64,000 nt of DNA from Gongronella butleri (Eukaryota; Mucoromycota; Mucoromycetes; Mucorales; Cunninghamellaceae), in assembly GCA_025201375.1 (NCBI GenBank), contig JAIWZP010000094.1:1-64000 (forward strand). Reading direction: 5' to 3'. Of the stretch, positions 36,358-48,938 are shown one piece after another; position 1 is the stretch's first letter; every line of letters begins with the position of its first letter. The translations under genes were made by a program, and so were the position numbers. The notes under the pieces are model-generated. The model was not told the origin of the DNA. It saw only the letters and a program-made list of their open reading frames with translations, and did no database searches.

Positions 36358-39300
36358 CTATTGTTGTAGTGTTTCGGGAGCCTCGACCTGGATGCAAATC
36401 TCGCCGGAGCCTGGGGGCTCCAGTGCCAGCCAGCCTTGGAACGTCTTTGACAAATCGACGCTCACAGACCCAATCTCAATGTCGCTCAGCACGTGACGCG
36501 ACGAGTACATTTTGAATTCCAGTGGGAGGTTGGCGGCAGGATCCACATTGGTCTGGAAGTTCTCGTTCCTAAGGGGGGAAAAAAACGAGCAATGAGCGAC
36601 TATTTGCCCTTTTTCTAATTTTTGATGTTTACCATTCGGGTGCGTCCGTCTTCTTTGCGAGTTTTGTCTTGTAAACGGAGCGATTTTTCTTTGTGGCTCT
36701 CAGGTAGACATCGTGTTGATCGTCTTTGAGTGCACGAGCGCCGACAATGGTGACGCGTGCAGCCTCGCCGGGGCGGACGGTGGAGACAGTGGAATAGACG
36801 GATTCCGGGCGTGCAGATGTATTATCGGGGACGGCCAGGGTGTTTTGGTTGGTGGCATTGGAGCGTGTGGTGCCTGAGCGGCCCAGTCGCGAGCCGAGGC
36901 CGACAATGCCGCCGCCAACGCGGCCGACGCCGCCGACAATGGCTTTGCCGCCAGAGCCAATGGCCTTGCCGCCGGTTCCGAGCACCTTGCCGCCAAGCCC
37001 GACCGCGTCGCCAGCGAGTGACACGCCTGCACCGAGCGCTTGACCAGGGACTGCCGTGAACGTGCGTGTCGCAGTGCCCAAAAGCGACGTGCCTTGCTTG
37101 GCACGCGCAAGCAATTGGGGTTGCCACAAAAGACGCAGCTTCAAAAGCGATTTGCCATCCTCCGACAGAGGTAATTCAACCTCGCGCGCGGTAAAGCTCT
37201 CGAGCGTATCAGCCGTGAATGGCACCATCACACGCGCAAGCTCCTCATCAGATCCGACTTGGTCCCAGTCAAAGATGATCGCCTCCAGCTTGGCTCCAAT
37301 GCGGCGTCGCTAATCAAAAAAGTAATCGGATAAGCTTATTGTGTCTTTTTTTTTTCTTTTTCATTTTTTTTCTTTTAAAAACGTACCACCGGCATGACAA
37401 AGGTCTCCTTTTTGGCATTGAACTTGGGATTGAGGGTCTTTTTGTATGTCTCTGTCTTGAACATCTTTTTGCCATCGAGCATAAAGACGACATAAGGATC
37501 GCTCTTGCCATTACGGTCTGCGCTGCGGAGATGGGTGGCACTGATGGGCGTGACGGTAAGGTTGCCCTGGTTTTCCATGCTTTCCTCAGGGCGCAGCGTG
37601 TAGTCGACGACGGGCGTGAATGCAAAGCTCAGGCGGATGGTGCCGCCATTGGTGTCCAAAATCTTGAATTCCATCGAGTTCTCGTCGTCTTTGCCATTGT
37701 CGCCTTCCTTTTTGTCCTTGCGCGTGGACGGCGCATTGATGGCGAGAGCTTCGTCTTCCTTGGCAGAGGCGGCCGTTTCCGTGTCTTTTTCTGCGTCTTT
37801 GTCCGCGTCTTGTTCGACATTCTTGTCGGCATTGGCCTCTTTGGCCTTTTTCTGCTGCTGTTCCATGATGATTTGCAAAATCTTGGAGGCCGGCAGGGTC
37901 CAATGGCGGCTGACGTCCTCTGGCTTTTTCTGGTTGGCCTTGGACAGGCGGACAACGACATTGGAAAAGTCGAGTTCCTTGATAAAGGCGTCTGCGGTCT
38001 CGTTGAAGACGAAATTGGGCCCATCCTGGGGAATGGTTCTGTACTGTGGGTCGTTGCTGTCGACAAAGAGCTCGGCAACACCGCGACCGGTATAACCGGG
38101 GATGGTCGCCTCGTGGATGGTCACGGAAAGAATGCCTGCACCATAACTGGGCAAATCGAGCACGGGGCTCTCGTCATCGATGTACTTGAGCGGCTCGCCG
38201 TGAATGTCCGTGCCGGGGCGCGACGCAAGGTCCTTCAAGGCGGCATTCGCAGCCGCGTCGCCCGCATTGGCGGCGTCGGCCTCCTTTTTCTTCTTGGTGT
38301 CCCCTTTTTCTTCGTTTTCATCGGTCACTTCTTCGACGTGGGCCTTTGCGAGCGCGAGTGTTGGGTGGAACGTGACCTTATAGTGCATCTTGCCCTTGCC
38401 GGGCTTGCGCTGGTTGTTGCACAGGTCCACGGTACGATCGAGCGGGTCGCGCGCCTTGTACACCTTTTGCTTGGTGTCTTCAACGGTGGATTCCTCGACA
38501 ATGTCCTTTAGCTTGAAATCGGCGATACCCAACGTCTTGTCGTTGCTGCTTTCGTTGTAATCCATGACTTCAAACACCAAATCTTCACGAATTGAGTGCA
38601 CAGGCACGTAAAGGATCGTGTCCCACGCGGGGTCCAGGTTGTCCAGCTCGAAATCGGTCTGTGCGCGTGTCTGCACGCCGCTGACCACGCGCACGTACGG
38701 ATCAGATTTGCCGCCTGTGAGAGCATCGCTGTTTTTCAGGCCCTTGGCGTCAATCATGTGCACGCGCACCACGCCAATGGGCTCGGCATACACGCCACGC
38801 GACAAACTACCGGCAAAGCCCGTCATGACCACGGGCTTCCACTTCATGTCCACGTGGATCTTGCCACCTTGGCCATCCAAGGGGAACCACTCGATCTGCT
38901 TGGCAAGCGCCGCCTCCAAATCGGCCACCGTCATGCGCCACGTGCCAAGTACAGTCGACCCCGTCAGCATCCCATCATCCTTGATCGTCACCTTGATGCT
39001 CGTCTTTTGCATGTCGCCAACAAAGCATTCGCACGACTTGTCCCATCGAGGATTCGTGTTGCGCTTGTACGTATTTGTCTTTTGCATTGGCTCGCCCGTC
39101 ATCTCAATCTCGGCATACGCATCCACTTTGCGACCGCCACACAGGTTGCTGCACTCGTACACCGTGAACCGCAAAATGCCCGTGTCTATCAAAAAAAAAA
39201 AAAGGGGGGGAGATGGATGAGCTTCGTAAACGCGTCGTTTTTTGATTTTTTTTGCATTTTACCAGACTCCGCCGCGGGAACGGTCTGGCCATCGACCTCG

Positions 39301-41562
39301 GACGGCATGGACACTGGGAAATAATGCATCTCGCACTTAATTTGCCCATGGGTCTTGCCAGCATGCATGACAGGAAGCGTCCTAACAGAGAGAGAGAGAG
39401 AAAAAAAAGACAAAGGGAAGAAAAATGGGTTTGAGCCCGCGCTTTTTCGACCCTTTCCTGCGCAAAATGAAAAAAAACTTACGCGCCATCAATCACATTT
39501 TCATTTTCGGCAAGCTCGGACAGGTCGAATTTCGCAACACCAATTTCACCATCCTTGCGTCCGGTATTGCGGTCCTTGACATTGAGGTACAACGTATCTG
39601 TGGTTTTGTTGATCAGGATCAGCAGCGTCTCATTGAAGACGGGGTTCTTGTTGTTCTCAAAACACTTTGTGCGTGCGAGCACCTCGTTGTTTTCATTGCC
39701 CAGATGCGCCGTGATGTACGGATCAAGCGATCCGAGCAAATCAGACGTCTTGAGACCCTGTGCCGAGTGGATGGTCAGCGCAAGCACGCCATTGGCCGTC
39801 GCTGAGAGAAAAAATGAACGTGAGACAAGCGCGTCATACGCGTCATTTCGGCCTTTTTTTTTACATGAATCGGCGGCAGTCACAAGGCTTGCAATATCGA
39901 GTGAAAACACATTGGGGGCGTACATCATGGGACCAAGGTTGGCATGCACTTGGTCACGCACAAACGTCTGAAGGCCAGGGATCTAGATTGCAAGGGGGGA
40001 AGTTGGATGAGTTCATGTGTATATGACGCGCCCTTTTTTTTTTTTTTTTTGGAAACGCACATTGTTGATGTCAAACCCAAAAGTGTCGCCGCCAACGGGC
40101 TTGAGCACATAGTCAAAGTAGGGCTCCTCCAAAAAGCACATGTCAAGCGTCTTGACAAATGGATACTCGTTGAAAAGCTTGATACGGAAGCGCAAATGGC
40201 CAACAAAGGCCATTTTCTCCAAGAGAACGGGCATGCCCGTGCCGACCATGCCTTTGCCAACGCGGATCGTGAGCACAATCTTGGGGTCCACGTGCGATTG
40301 GATGTCACGGCCGCTCAAATCCTCGAGGTCACTTGGCGTAAACGACACTTTCCAGTCCATGCACTATTTTTTTTTTTTTTTTTTGATGGGAAAATCGTGA
40401 GACCATGCCCCTTGCAATGCTTTTGTTGTTGGTTTTTTTTCTTGTTTTACCACAATATTTGGATCCGTGTTGGGATACGACTTTACAAACTCAAAGCGCG
40501 GGGACTTTGTGCCTAGTGTGAAAGTGGAAAGGCGCAACGAGTCGAGGAACGACGGGCAATTCTCGCTCAGAACCTTGTCAGCATTGGCGACCACCTGCTC
40601 GCACACATAGGGCTCTATGATCAGCCAAAAGCGGCCGACAAAGTAGTTCATCCAATTAACCGTCTCATTGTCTGTCTCCAATTGTCGCAAGGAGAGTTCG
40701 CGTTGCATGTCGTCGCGCACCGATTGGCGCAGACGCCTAGTTGACGTCTGATAGTAGGTGGCTAAACAAGAAAAAAAAAGGGGGGAGGAAGGTGAGACAA
40801 AATGTGCATCGTGTTACCATGCAAAAAAGTTTTTTTTTTTCTGCATTGTCATGGTCCCAATTGCTTGTCCTTACCCAAAAAGGCACCAATGATGATGCAA
40901 CCAAACAGGCCTGCGCCGAGGCGTGTCAAGACGTAGGTGAAAAACACGCCGAGCAGCATGGCGGCGCCATTGTGGAACCATTTGCCATAATACTTGTCGC
41001 TGAGCTTGGCAGCCAAAAAGCTGTGGTCCGGCACATAGTCGTCGTATCGCGTGCCGCTGTAAATCTGAGCAAGTTGCTCCTCCGTCAGCGACGCCTTGCG
41101 CAGCGCGTCAATCAGCATGTCTTGTCCAGGATTCGGCAAATTCGAAAATGCTGTCCATCCCAACTTGGCCCGCGTCGTGGCCGGCGGCGCAAACGACCCT
41201 GGGCTCTCAGCCTTTTTACTGCTGCTGGTGCTGCCTTTGCTCGCTGTCGATTGCGTGCTCTGCGCAGACAAGCGCTTATCCGCGGTTTTTGTCGTCGTTG
41301 AGGGCACCGTCAAAGTGGCCGGCTTGGTGCCCGCCAGCTTATCAAGGCCGGCAACCGCCGTGACGTGGCCTTGATTGCCGCCATTGATGGCAGGCTGCTG
41401 TGGTTTTTGTTGCTGTTGGGTCGCGCTGGGTTGCGATGATTGCTGTGTCGCAGCAAGGGGGGTCGTGTCCACAGCCGGCGCGTCTTGGACAACTTTCGTC
41501 ATGCTGTCTTTGAGTTTCTCCGACTCGGTGGGCGTCATCGGTGGCGACGGTTGGGCCATCAT
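36358..41562 (-). CDS. TCB: Tricalbin / extended-synaptotagmin-like SMP and multi-C2 protein
   Basis: ER-plasma-membrane tether and lipid-transfer protein family. Nine exons (40875-41562, 40451-40761, 40061-40363, 39865-39982, 39483-39801, 39263-39381, 37387-39185, 36633-37309, 36358-36568) give 1514 residues. Order: disordered Gln/Ser-rich N-terminus; hydrophobic hairpin at about 195-230 (AAMLLGVFFTYVLTRLGAGLFG); SMP domain about 235-435 (VNWMNYFVGRFWLIIEPYV, DIQSHVDPKIVLTIRVGK); then about six C2-like domains (LTIHSAQGLKTSDLLGSLDPYI, FTVYECSNLCGG, VHMIDAKGLKNSDALTGGKSDPYV, VTIHEATIPGYTG, ISATHLRSADRNGKSDPYVVF, ARVTIVGARALKDDQHDVYL). Asp pairs of Ca2+-binding loops survive in some C2s but not all. 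A Gly-rich repeat (GGKVLGTGGKAIGSGGKA) sits between the last two C2 domains. Confidence 0.93.
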
Positions 41563-41904
41563 CGATATGAATTAAGCGAGAAAGGAGAGGGAAAAAAAAA
41601 ACAAAAAGCAAATGAAAAAAGAACAAAAAGAACAAAAAAAAAAAAAAAGGGAGCAGTAAAAAAAAAATGATCGCATTGCTTCAAAGTCCGCCGACTTATG
41701 CCTTTTTGCGAGGCCATGCGATTGTACGCGACCCTTGTCTGAAACCCCACTATTCGATTGAAGCTGAGAAAAGTGAAACATTTTTACTTTTACATAGTTG
41801 ACAATGCTCTTGGAAGAAAGAAAAAACAAAAAAATGAAAAGAAATAAAAAGCGCGGCAACCAAGTGGGGGCCAATTGGAACGATCAGATAGGCCAATTGG
41901 CCCA

Positions 41905-43691
41905 TCAAAACAAACTCGCATGGTATGTGATGAGCACCTCGAGCAACCGGATGCCTTGATCCATCTGTTTGAGGTACAATGTGGCTGTCTGCATGGCAAG
42001 TTCCTGGCTGGCCATCGCTGTTTCGAGATTGATAGTGCTCTGCTGGGCGCGGATCAGATTCGGTGTGAACACGACGGCAAGATTGTGTGGTGTCATCCGA
42101 TTCGCGTCGGCATGCGCAGCCACAAGGCCAAGGAACGGCACCAGGTAGCGCAGCAATGACCATTCGTACACCTGGTCCTTGAACGTGCTTGCCAGGTGCT
42201 CGCGCAGCTGCTGCAGCTGGCTTTCATCGGGCTTTGCTATTGTCAATGTGCCAAGAACAAAACGAAAAATCAGTCATTTCGTGTTCCATTCCGTCTCATC
42301 CATCGTGGCGGGGTCTGACAATCCCCTCCCCCCATGTGGCGGCGCACATTGGTGCGTGCGCGTGTGGATTTCTTCTTTTGATGGCATTTTTTTTTTTTCA
42401 CGGCGCTTTTTTTTTATACCTGATAGGGTGCTGGCAAGTGCCAAGGATTGATCCACCGTGATGACCGGTGTGGGCAAATCACGGAGAAAGACCTTGAGCA
42501 GTGCCGCCGACACATCGACATCGTGCTCATTGAGATCGACGGCTTGGCCATAGTTGAATTGCTTTTTGACCGTGTGCAATTCCTCGCTGGACGGCGACTT
42601 GCGAAACAGACCTTCCTTTTCCAGCCCTAAATGCATCATCAAAACACGTGAGCCCGCCGTCATTGGCCCCATCGATAATAATAATGAAATGCGCATTTTT
42701 ACCGTGTTCTGTGAGATGCTCGATCAACTGGCGCACGACCGCAGGGACGGCCGGCTGCGATGACGCTGTCCAGCCCTCCAAGGCAGCGAGGTCGGGCAGC
42801 GAGCGGCCAAATGCGAGCGACACGGCTGGCGTGGGCGTGACCTGGTTCAATTTGAAAGTTGAGGCTGGCACCGGCTGCGCCTTGTCATAGTCGGCCACAG
42901 CCTCGGGGATCATCGTCGCAGGTAGACGCACAAGCAGCTTCAGGTCATCCAGCGACGACACGTAGTGCAGCTTCTTGGCAAACTTGGGACTAAAAAAAAA
43001 AAATTGGGTGCAAAAAAGAGGGCGATCAGATCAAGATCACGCACGCGCCCGCGTTTTTTTTTTTCATTTCTTTTTTCATCATTTTGCGTACCTTGTGATG
43101 CGATTGGCCAGGTCAAAGATGATGCGATAGCTGCGCGTCAGATGCAGCACGTACAATGCCTTGAGATTCTTTTTGTAGCGGCGATCGAGCGCGCGATACG
43201 CTTTCAAGAGCCACCACCACGACGGTCGATACCGCGCCGGCGCCGAAAAGAACACCAGCACGTAGTCGCTCTCGACAAATTCGTCTCTAAAATAAAAAAA
43301 AAAAAAGGATATTAGACTATCGAATGCGTGCAATTGGGGCGAAATCGAGGCATACAGGCGCGACAAAATGTATCTACAGCGAAAAAAAAAAAAAAAAAAG
43401 TCAGTCTCTCCGCCGCACGTAGCTTCGTTTCGCTTCGAACGTCGACGCGTTTCCATGCTTACGCGAGAATCAGATCATAGTCAATAACAGCAGGGTCCGG
43501 CAACCGGTGAGCACAGAGGACAAGGATAGGTCGGCTATCTTCATCAAGGCCTGGAAAAAAAAAAAAAAAAAAAGTGAACAGGACGGCTCCATGAGGCACA
43601 CAGGGCCAAGGCGCGCCGGCTTACCAGCTTCAAAAATGATATTCAATTCCGATATTCCTTTGTACTCGGGGCTGCTGGTTGACAGAGGCAT
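41905..43691 (-). CDS. CRAL-TRIO/BCH plus RhoGAP protein (ARHGAP1-like)
   Basis: GTPase-activating protein for Rho/Cdc42-type GTPases with an N-terminal Sec14-like domain. Seven exons (43625-43691, 43463-43550, 43356-43373, 43092-43286, 42703-42989, 42420-42626, 41905-42236) give 397 residues. The CRAL-TRIO part covers about 25-150 (RPILVLCAHRLPDP, LDEFVESDYVLVFFSA, WLLKAYRALDRRYKKNLKALYVLH, FAKKLHYVSSLDDL), the order seen in p50RhoGAP. The RhoGAP part starts FGRSLPDLAAL and carries the arginine finger in GLFRKSPSSEEL. LLKVFLRDLPTPVI and RMTPHNLAVVFTPNLI follow. Exon 3 is only 18 bp; using the donor GTATGC within its open frame restores the conserved YILSRLDEFVESDY junction. It lies 343 bp upstream of tricalbin on the same strand. 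Confidence 0.92.
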
Positions 43692-44510
43692 CGTAAAGCA
43701 AGGGTATGTTGGAAAAAAAAGGTGTGTATGTGTGTGGGGTGGGGAGACGGAAAGGTACAAGTGAAAGAAGAGAGAGAAAATGGCATGCGTGCGGCAAAGG
43801 CGCGAAAAAATGGCTCGGCCACGCAGGTGATCAAGGTGACACAGCGCCCAGGGACACTCTGCACATTTGACTGCGCAGATCAGCGTGATTTGCCATGCGC
43901 CTCGTTTTGATCCACATGCAAATGAGCGATTTCGAAAATCGACATGGCACGCCACCATCGATAGGTTGTTTCCGCTGTTGTCGCTAGCTTTTCCCGAGCG
44001 TCTCTTTTCAACGAACCATTAAAATTCAGGAATTCATTAAGTTGTTGCATAGATGTACTCAAAATCCTGTTATTTTTACAAATTCAGCACAGGCTCTTGA
44101 AATATGATATTTAGCAGACCGCGGTGAAACTGGCACCGTCCGAAAGAGACGCGATCAGGCATCATTTTCCAGCTGTTTACCTACTCGCCCGATGGACGAC
44201 ATTGGCAAGCTTGAAAAGCTCGATCGAACATTTCAAAAGTTTTCAAACTGGATTTACTCGGTAACGAACAGGATGACCTTTGACGATTTTAACATCTCGA
44301 AATCACTAGTTGAATGTCTATCAAATGAGTCCAGTTTCACCGGCGGATGACCAAAACTGACAGAGAAAATCCACGTTATCGACAAAATCTTTAATGGCGA
44401 TTTGCTCGGCAACGGTCTGATCGACCTGCGATTTTTATTCCAGATTTACTAACCACAGGGGACGAAGCATCTACAGTAATGGGATGACTTGCAGCGCGCT
44501 AGCTGTCAGG

Positions 44511-45290
44511 CCCACGCATCGATTAGGGCCTGGACGCGTAGTGGGCAAAAGGGCGTGTAGCCTGCTGCGCCAGCTTTAGATCTTTACACGCACTCAATTC
44601 ATGACCATACCGGTATGCGTGCAACATCGATGGCAACATGGATACCGACTTGTTTTTGGAAATCATGGGTGATGAATACCGGTACAAGAAAACATTGAGT
44701 TGGTATGGAATGACGCCATCTACCAGTTACCTTTTGCAGGATAGTGGTGACCCCAAGCACACGTCCAAGAAATCCCAAGCATGGTACGAAAAGGAGAACA
44801 TCAGGATTTTGTACTGGCCTACGAACTCTCCCGACTTAAATCCTATTGAAAATGTGTGGTGTCAGCTCAAACGAATGCTTGCCAGGTACGAGACACCTGC
44901 ACGTGGTGTGCACGAGCTATGGGAGTGCGTCGAGGAGTGCTGGGACTCTGAAGAGCTGCATTAGCTATGCAAAACGGTCATCCATAGCATGCCTCGTCGT
45001 CTCCAAGCTGTTTTGGATGCCAAGGGAGATGTGATCAAGTATTAGCAGGTATTTTGTCGAAATGTAAGCGGCGCGTGCAAAATTGCCCAAGTGGGCCCTG
45101 TAACTTTGATCATCAATAGCTCACCTTCTACTGTACAAGTCATACAGACATGAGCCATAGCTCATTTTAAAGCCCAAAGATAGCTCTTTATTCACATTAA
45201 AAAAGATTGGACCATCAATTGCTCGATCTCGTGTAATAGTAAGATTTAAAATAAAAATGGCAACACTACTTGGGCAAATGCGCCTGGCAC
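44511..45290 (+). mobile_element. Tc1/mariner-type element, degenerate
   Basis: Segment inserted in repeat A; bounds are inferred from the repeat-A alignment. It encodes the C-terminal part of a DDE transposase. The left edge has GTCAGGCCCACGCAT; the right edge reads inversely GTGCCAGGCGCATTTG, a weak terminal inverted repeat. It is too short for a full Tc1 element, so it is internally deleted or 5'-truncated. Confidence 0.65.
44620..45045 (+). pseudogene. Tc1/mariner DDE transposase fragment with one in-frame stop
   Basis: The frame around ATG 44638 reads IDGNMDTDLFLEIM, then LLQDSGDPKHTSKK with the second catalytic Asp, and WPTNSPDLNPIENVW with the final Glu. 35 residues lie between that Asp and Glu. 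A TAG at 44962-44964 interrupts the frame, but the same frame then continues LCKTVIHSMPRRLQAVLDAKG to a normal-looking end at 45043-45045 (VIKY-stop). The N-terminal DNA-binding helix-turn-helix and the first catalytic Asp are missing; upstream codons hit TGA at 44602. This copy is dead but apparently only recently so at the C-terminus. Confidence 0.88.
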
Positions 45291-47243
45291 GGTAGCTTGG
45301 GTTTGAACTTTTTGCATCGGTCGTCATTTCTGCAGGCCGCAGCCTGCAGCCCAACACCACTCAGTGCAGCAGCACGAAAATGTGCAAAATAGAAAATACA
45401 GTACAAAAAAATTCCTCCATGCAATCCACCACCACCTACGGTAAATTTGGAAGTGTCAACAAACCTTGGTTTTTTGCAAAAAAAATCTTGACCAAAGTAA
45501 GCAATTTTCTCAGTCGATCGCCGTTCAAGCGTCACTCGTTGGGCATTTTTCTTAAAATTGGGGCGACCTGCCATTTTGTCAGCCAATGGCAAATTGTCGG
45601 AGTTACCTGTTTGGGATGCATTGATCACTCGGAGTTCCAAATTTCCCAAATTTGGGGGTTTCTGAGATTGAAAAGTGTGACCCCTGAGTGACCCCTGAAT
45701 TTTTCAAAAGTGGTCGTAGCGCTGCTTTGGCGTTTTAAGCGTTTTTTTTGTTGCAAATTTCGCGCTGAACGCGATGCAACTGTTTTTAAACGGGGTCGAC
45801 ATGCAGATGGCGAGATGAATGCAAAATAGGGCAAATGGAAGGTTTTGGAATTTGCACGCTCAAAAAAAAAATCGGACGGACCCGTCGCGCACAATGGGCT
45901 GTAGCTCGCGTCGTGACGCGACTTTCATCTGCGGGCAGGTAAGCTGTAAAAAAATTTCTGGAGGCACAACAAGCCGCCAAAGCTTGAAAAACACGCATTG
46001 CTTGTCGTTTTTCAAAGGTAAATACGTATTTGCATTTTATGATGATGATGGCGGCATGATGTGGAGCTTTTTGCGATACGATTCACACTGCTGCTGCTGG
46101 CATGTTCATCTACAGTACCGTACTGTACGCGTTCCTGCGCAAGCTCCCAATCGTCATTACAGTAGCACCTACTGTATTACCGTATACTGTACTCTGCAAC
46201 CTGCATTTAAAAAAATGTATCATAGTACTGTAGCTGTCAGAAATGGAGGATTTTGCACATATTAAAAGGGATTATTTTCAACGCATGGCAGACTCGTACT
46301 GTAGTGGTTTACTGAACGCAGCAGAATTGAAGCAGGAATCAACTGGTTCAAAACTGAGAGTGTCGTTCGTCAATGATTCTATTGAGAAAAACGACCACAA
46401 GAAGCAAAAAAAAAAAAAAAAAAAAAAAACTCGAAAAATGCGGATTTCTTAATGACCTCTTGAATTTCTAGGTGCCATGCGGCCTCGAAATAAGCATCAT
46501 CAATAATGAAGATGAAAAGGTGCGCTATGCAGTGCTATGCACTGTTGCGAAGCAGGTTGTCTAATGAGAAGGGCGTGGATGGCGGCAAGTGCACGATCAT
46601 TGCCGTGTGGCACCTCCTTTTTTTCGGCTGACGTCGATCGCGCGCTGTTTTAGCAATCGTCAGTGCGAATAGACTCAATCGGAGGAGCTGAATTCAGGGT
46701 CAGAATGTACCCTGATTTTGTTTTTTTCTCAAAAGCCAAAAAGGTGGTGCGACATGATTCTCACTGTTTTGCTGAGCCTGTTGGCTTGGGGGCCGGTGCA
46801 CTAATGAGTTTGATCTCCCCTACATCTTTCTTTCCAAGGTTGTGTCCCCATGCTGGAGCGCCAGGCTACTGTACGTAGCAACCCGCGGATCAGGCACTTT
46901 TTGACAAATATCACGCTGGATGATCGAGACATGATCATCTCTTCTGCAGCGGAATGTGGGGATGGCGATTCTTTCTTTCTCAATGTGCATTGAAGGGCAT
47001 CAGGGTGATGATGCAGCAGCTGGCTTGTCATTTGATTTTGTCCATTGGAGGGCGTGAGGAGCCAAACATGAGTTTTTGTGTGGGAAAAAATGGCTCCAAT
47101 GATTTTCTCCGAAGGGCGCTTCCTTCTTGTTTCTGCAAAGCGCCATTTTACCCCATCGAGTTCCCCACAGTCAAACTCTATTTTCTTGTGTCTTTTTGTT
47201 ACGCACCCACCCGCATTTGGTTTGGATTTCACGACCCGCCATT

Positions 47244-47250
47244 TATAAAA
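47244..47250 (+). promoter_or_regulatory. TATA box of the sugar-transporter gene
   Basis: TATAAAA in the context CCATTTATAAAAATGC, 89 bp before the ATG at 47333, followed by a T/C-rich leader. Confidence 0.55.
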
Positions 47251-47332
47251 ATGCACTTTGCTGATCCCATTTCGCATTTTTGCCGTGCCTGTATTCCTTA
47301 CTCTTCTTTTTTTTTTTCTTTCTTTCAAAACA

Positions 47333-48888
47333 ATGGCGTTCAAAATCTGGGAAAATGGCATGCCAGACTACTTTATGCCCAATGCGCTTGTGACCGTGCT
47401 CTTTTTCTTGTGGGGTTTCAGTTATGGCCTGCTCGATACCTTGAACAAGCATTTCCAATCGGTGCTCAATCTCAGTAAGGCCACATATTATGATCAAAGG
47501 CCAAAGGGGGGCCATTGGCAAGCCTGGTTTGCCTCACGAGACGCGCAACTCGCCTAACCTGATGACTCATGTGCAATTTTTTTCTTTACTTCAAACCCAT
47601 AGCAACAACACAAACGACGATGATGCAGGTCGCCTATTTTGGCGCCTATTTTATTTGGGCCACGCCGTACGCAACGCATTAGAGAGCCTTTTTGCACAAT
47701 TGAATCACTGACGCGACGCCTTTTTTTTTCATTTTACTGCGACAGGGCCGGTTTCATTGCTAAAAAGTTTGGCTACAAGCGGACCATCATCTTTGGCCTG
47801 TCGCTCTACGTAATTGGCGCCATTTGCTTCTATCCGGCGGCCATGTCGTACAAGTTTGGCTCGTTCGTTGGCTGTCTGTTTGTCATTGCGTGCGGCCTGG
47901 CGACTCTGGAGACCTGTAAGTGTGGTGCCACGAAAAAAAAACAAGAAAAAATCGGCGGGATAACGCTGGATCTGTCGATGGGAAATCTCGAGGAGGGATA
48001 AAAAAGGAGTTTTGATGAAAAGGTTGCATGATGTCCGCTAACTTCCTTTTTTAGGCGCCAATACGTACCTGACCATCAATGGCCCCTCTGCACAACGCTC
48101 GTTCCGCATCAATTTTGCGCAAAGCTTCAATGGTCTTGCTTCGGCTATTGCGCCTGTTGTCGCTTCGTATGCGTTCTTTGGCGGCAATGATTCCCAAACG
48201 AGCAACCTGGATTCTGTAAAGTGGACATACGTCGGCGTCGGCTGCTGTAAGACAGATTCACAAAAGAGGGAGACAGATTTTTTAAGGTTCACGTGAGAGT
48301 TTTTCCTTTTTGTTTTCTTCCAATTGGGGGTTGGACCAATGTGTCACGGCTTGGAACTGACTTTTTTTTTTTTTTTCAAACAGGTGTGTTTGTGATCGCG
48401 TGCCTGTTTTGCTTTGCACGCATCCCCGAGGTGGATGAAGAGGCGATTCTCGCTGCGGAGGCCGCGGAGCAAGGCACCATGGCACGCCGCGCGTCGTTCT
48501 GGTCGCCGCACTTGTGGTTGGGCTTCCTTGCGCAATTTTTGTACACGGGCGCGCAGGTGGGCGTCGCGTCCATGTTTCTGTATTACTCGAGCCGCGTGGG
48601 CCAGATGCCAGATCACTTTGGCTCGATCCTGTTGTCGGTGTCGCAGGGGTGCTTCACCATTGGCCGCTTCGTTGGCGCGTTCCTGCTGCGCTATGTCAAG
48701 GGCGAGCATCTGATGGCCGTCTACGCTGCGTGCGCGATACTCGCGACCATCCTCGTCATTGCACTGCACGTGCCAAACGCCACCTACTGCCTGCTCGTCG
48801 TCATGTTTTTCGAAAGCATCATGTTCCCCACCATCTTTGCGCTCGCCACCAAGGATCTTGGCAGACACCACAAGCGCGGTTCTGCTCT

Positions 48889-48938
<50 letters not shown>

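Larger units (their letters stand above)
44336..46005 (+). repeat. Dispersed repeat A, copy 2 (interrupted by a DNA transposon)
   Basis: 44336-44508 and 45290-46005 align with the contiguous copy at 7585-8440. The intervening 780 bp carry a Tc1/mariner-type transposase relic. TAGCT occurs at both junctions (left GCGCTAGCTGTC, right CGGTAGCTTGGG), compatible with a TA-target duplication. Copy 1 shows the filled sequence GCGCGAGCTTGGG at the same place. Confidence 0.75.
43692..47332. other. Repeat and transposon interval between RhoGAP and sugar-transporter genes
   Basis: Contains repeat A copy 2, a Tc1/mariner relic and TACAGTAC-type palindromes at 46110-46230 (listed separately or above). 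46240-47230 has a short Lys-tailed frame and no supportable gene. A TATA box sits at 47244. Confidence 0.6.

Noticed and set aside
37339..38511. 390-codon plus-strand frame rich in hydrophobic residues
   Set aside because: Antisense of the tricalbin C2 exons; no splice sites or start context support it.
43321..43355. Longer version of RhoGAP exon 3 running to the intron acceptor
   Set aside because: Retaining it shifts the phase with exon 4 and inserts unrelated residues into a conserved CRAL-TRIO segment.
46243..46452. 69-codon frame starting MEDFAHIKRDYF, ending in a Lys run
   Set aside because: The second half is coded by an A homopolymer, no splice partner was found, and it lies in repeat debris; there is too little for a gene call.
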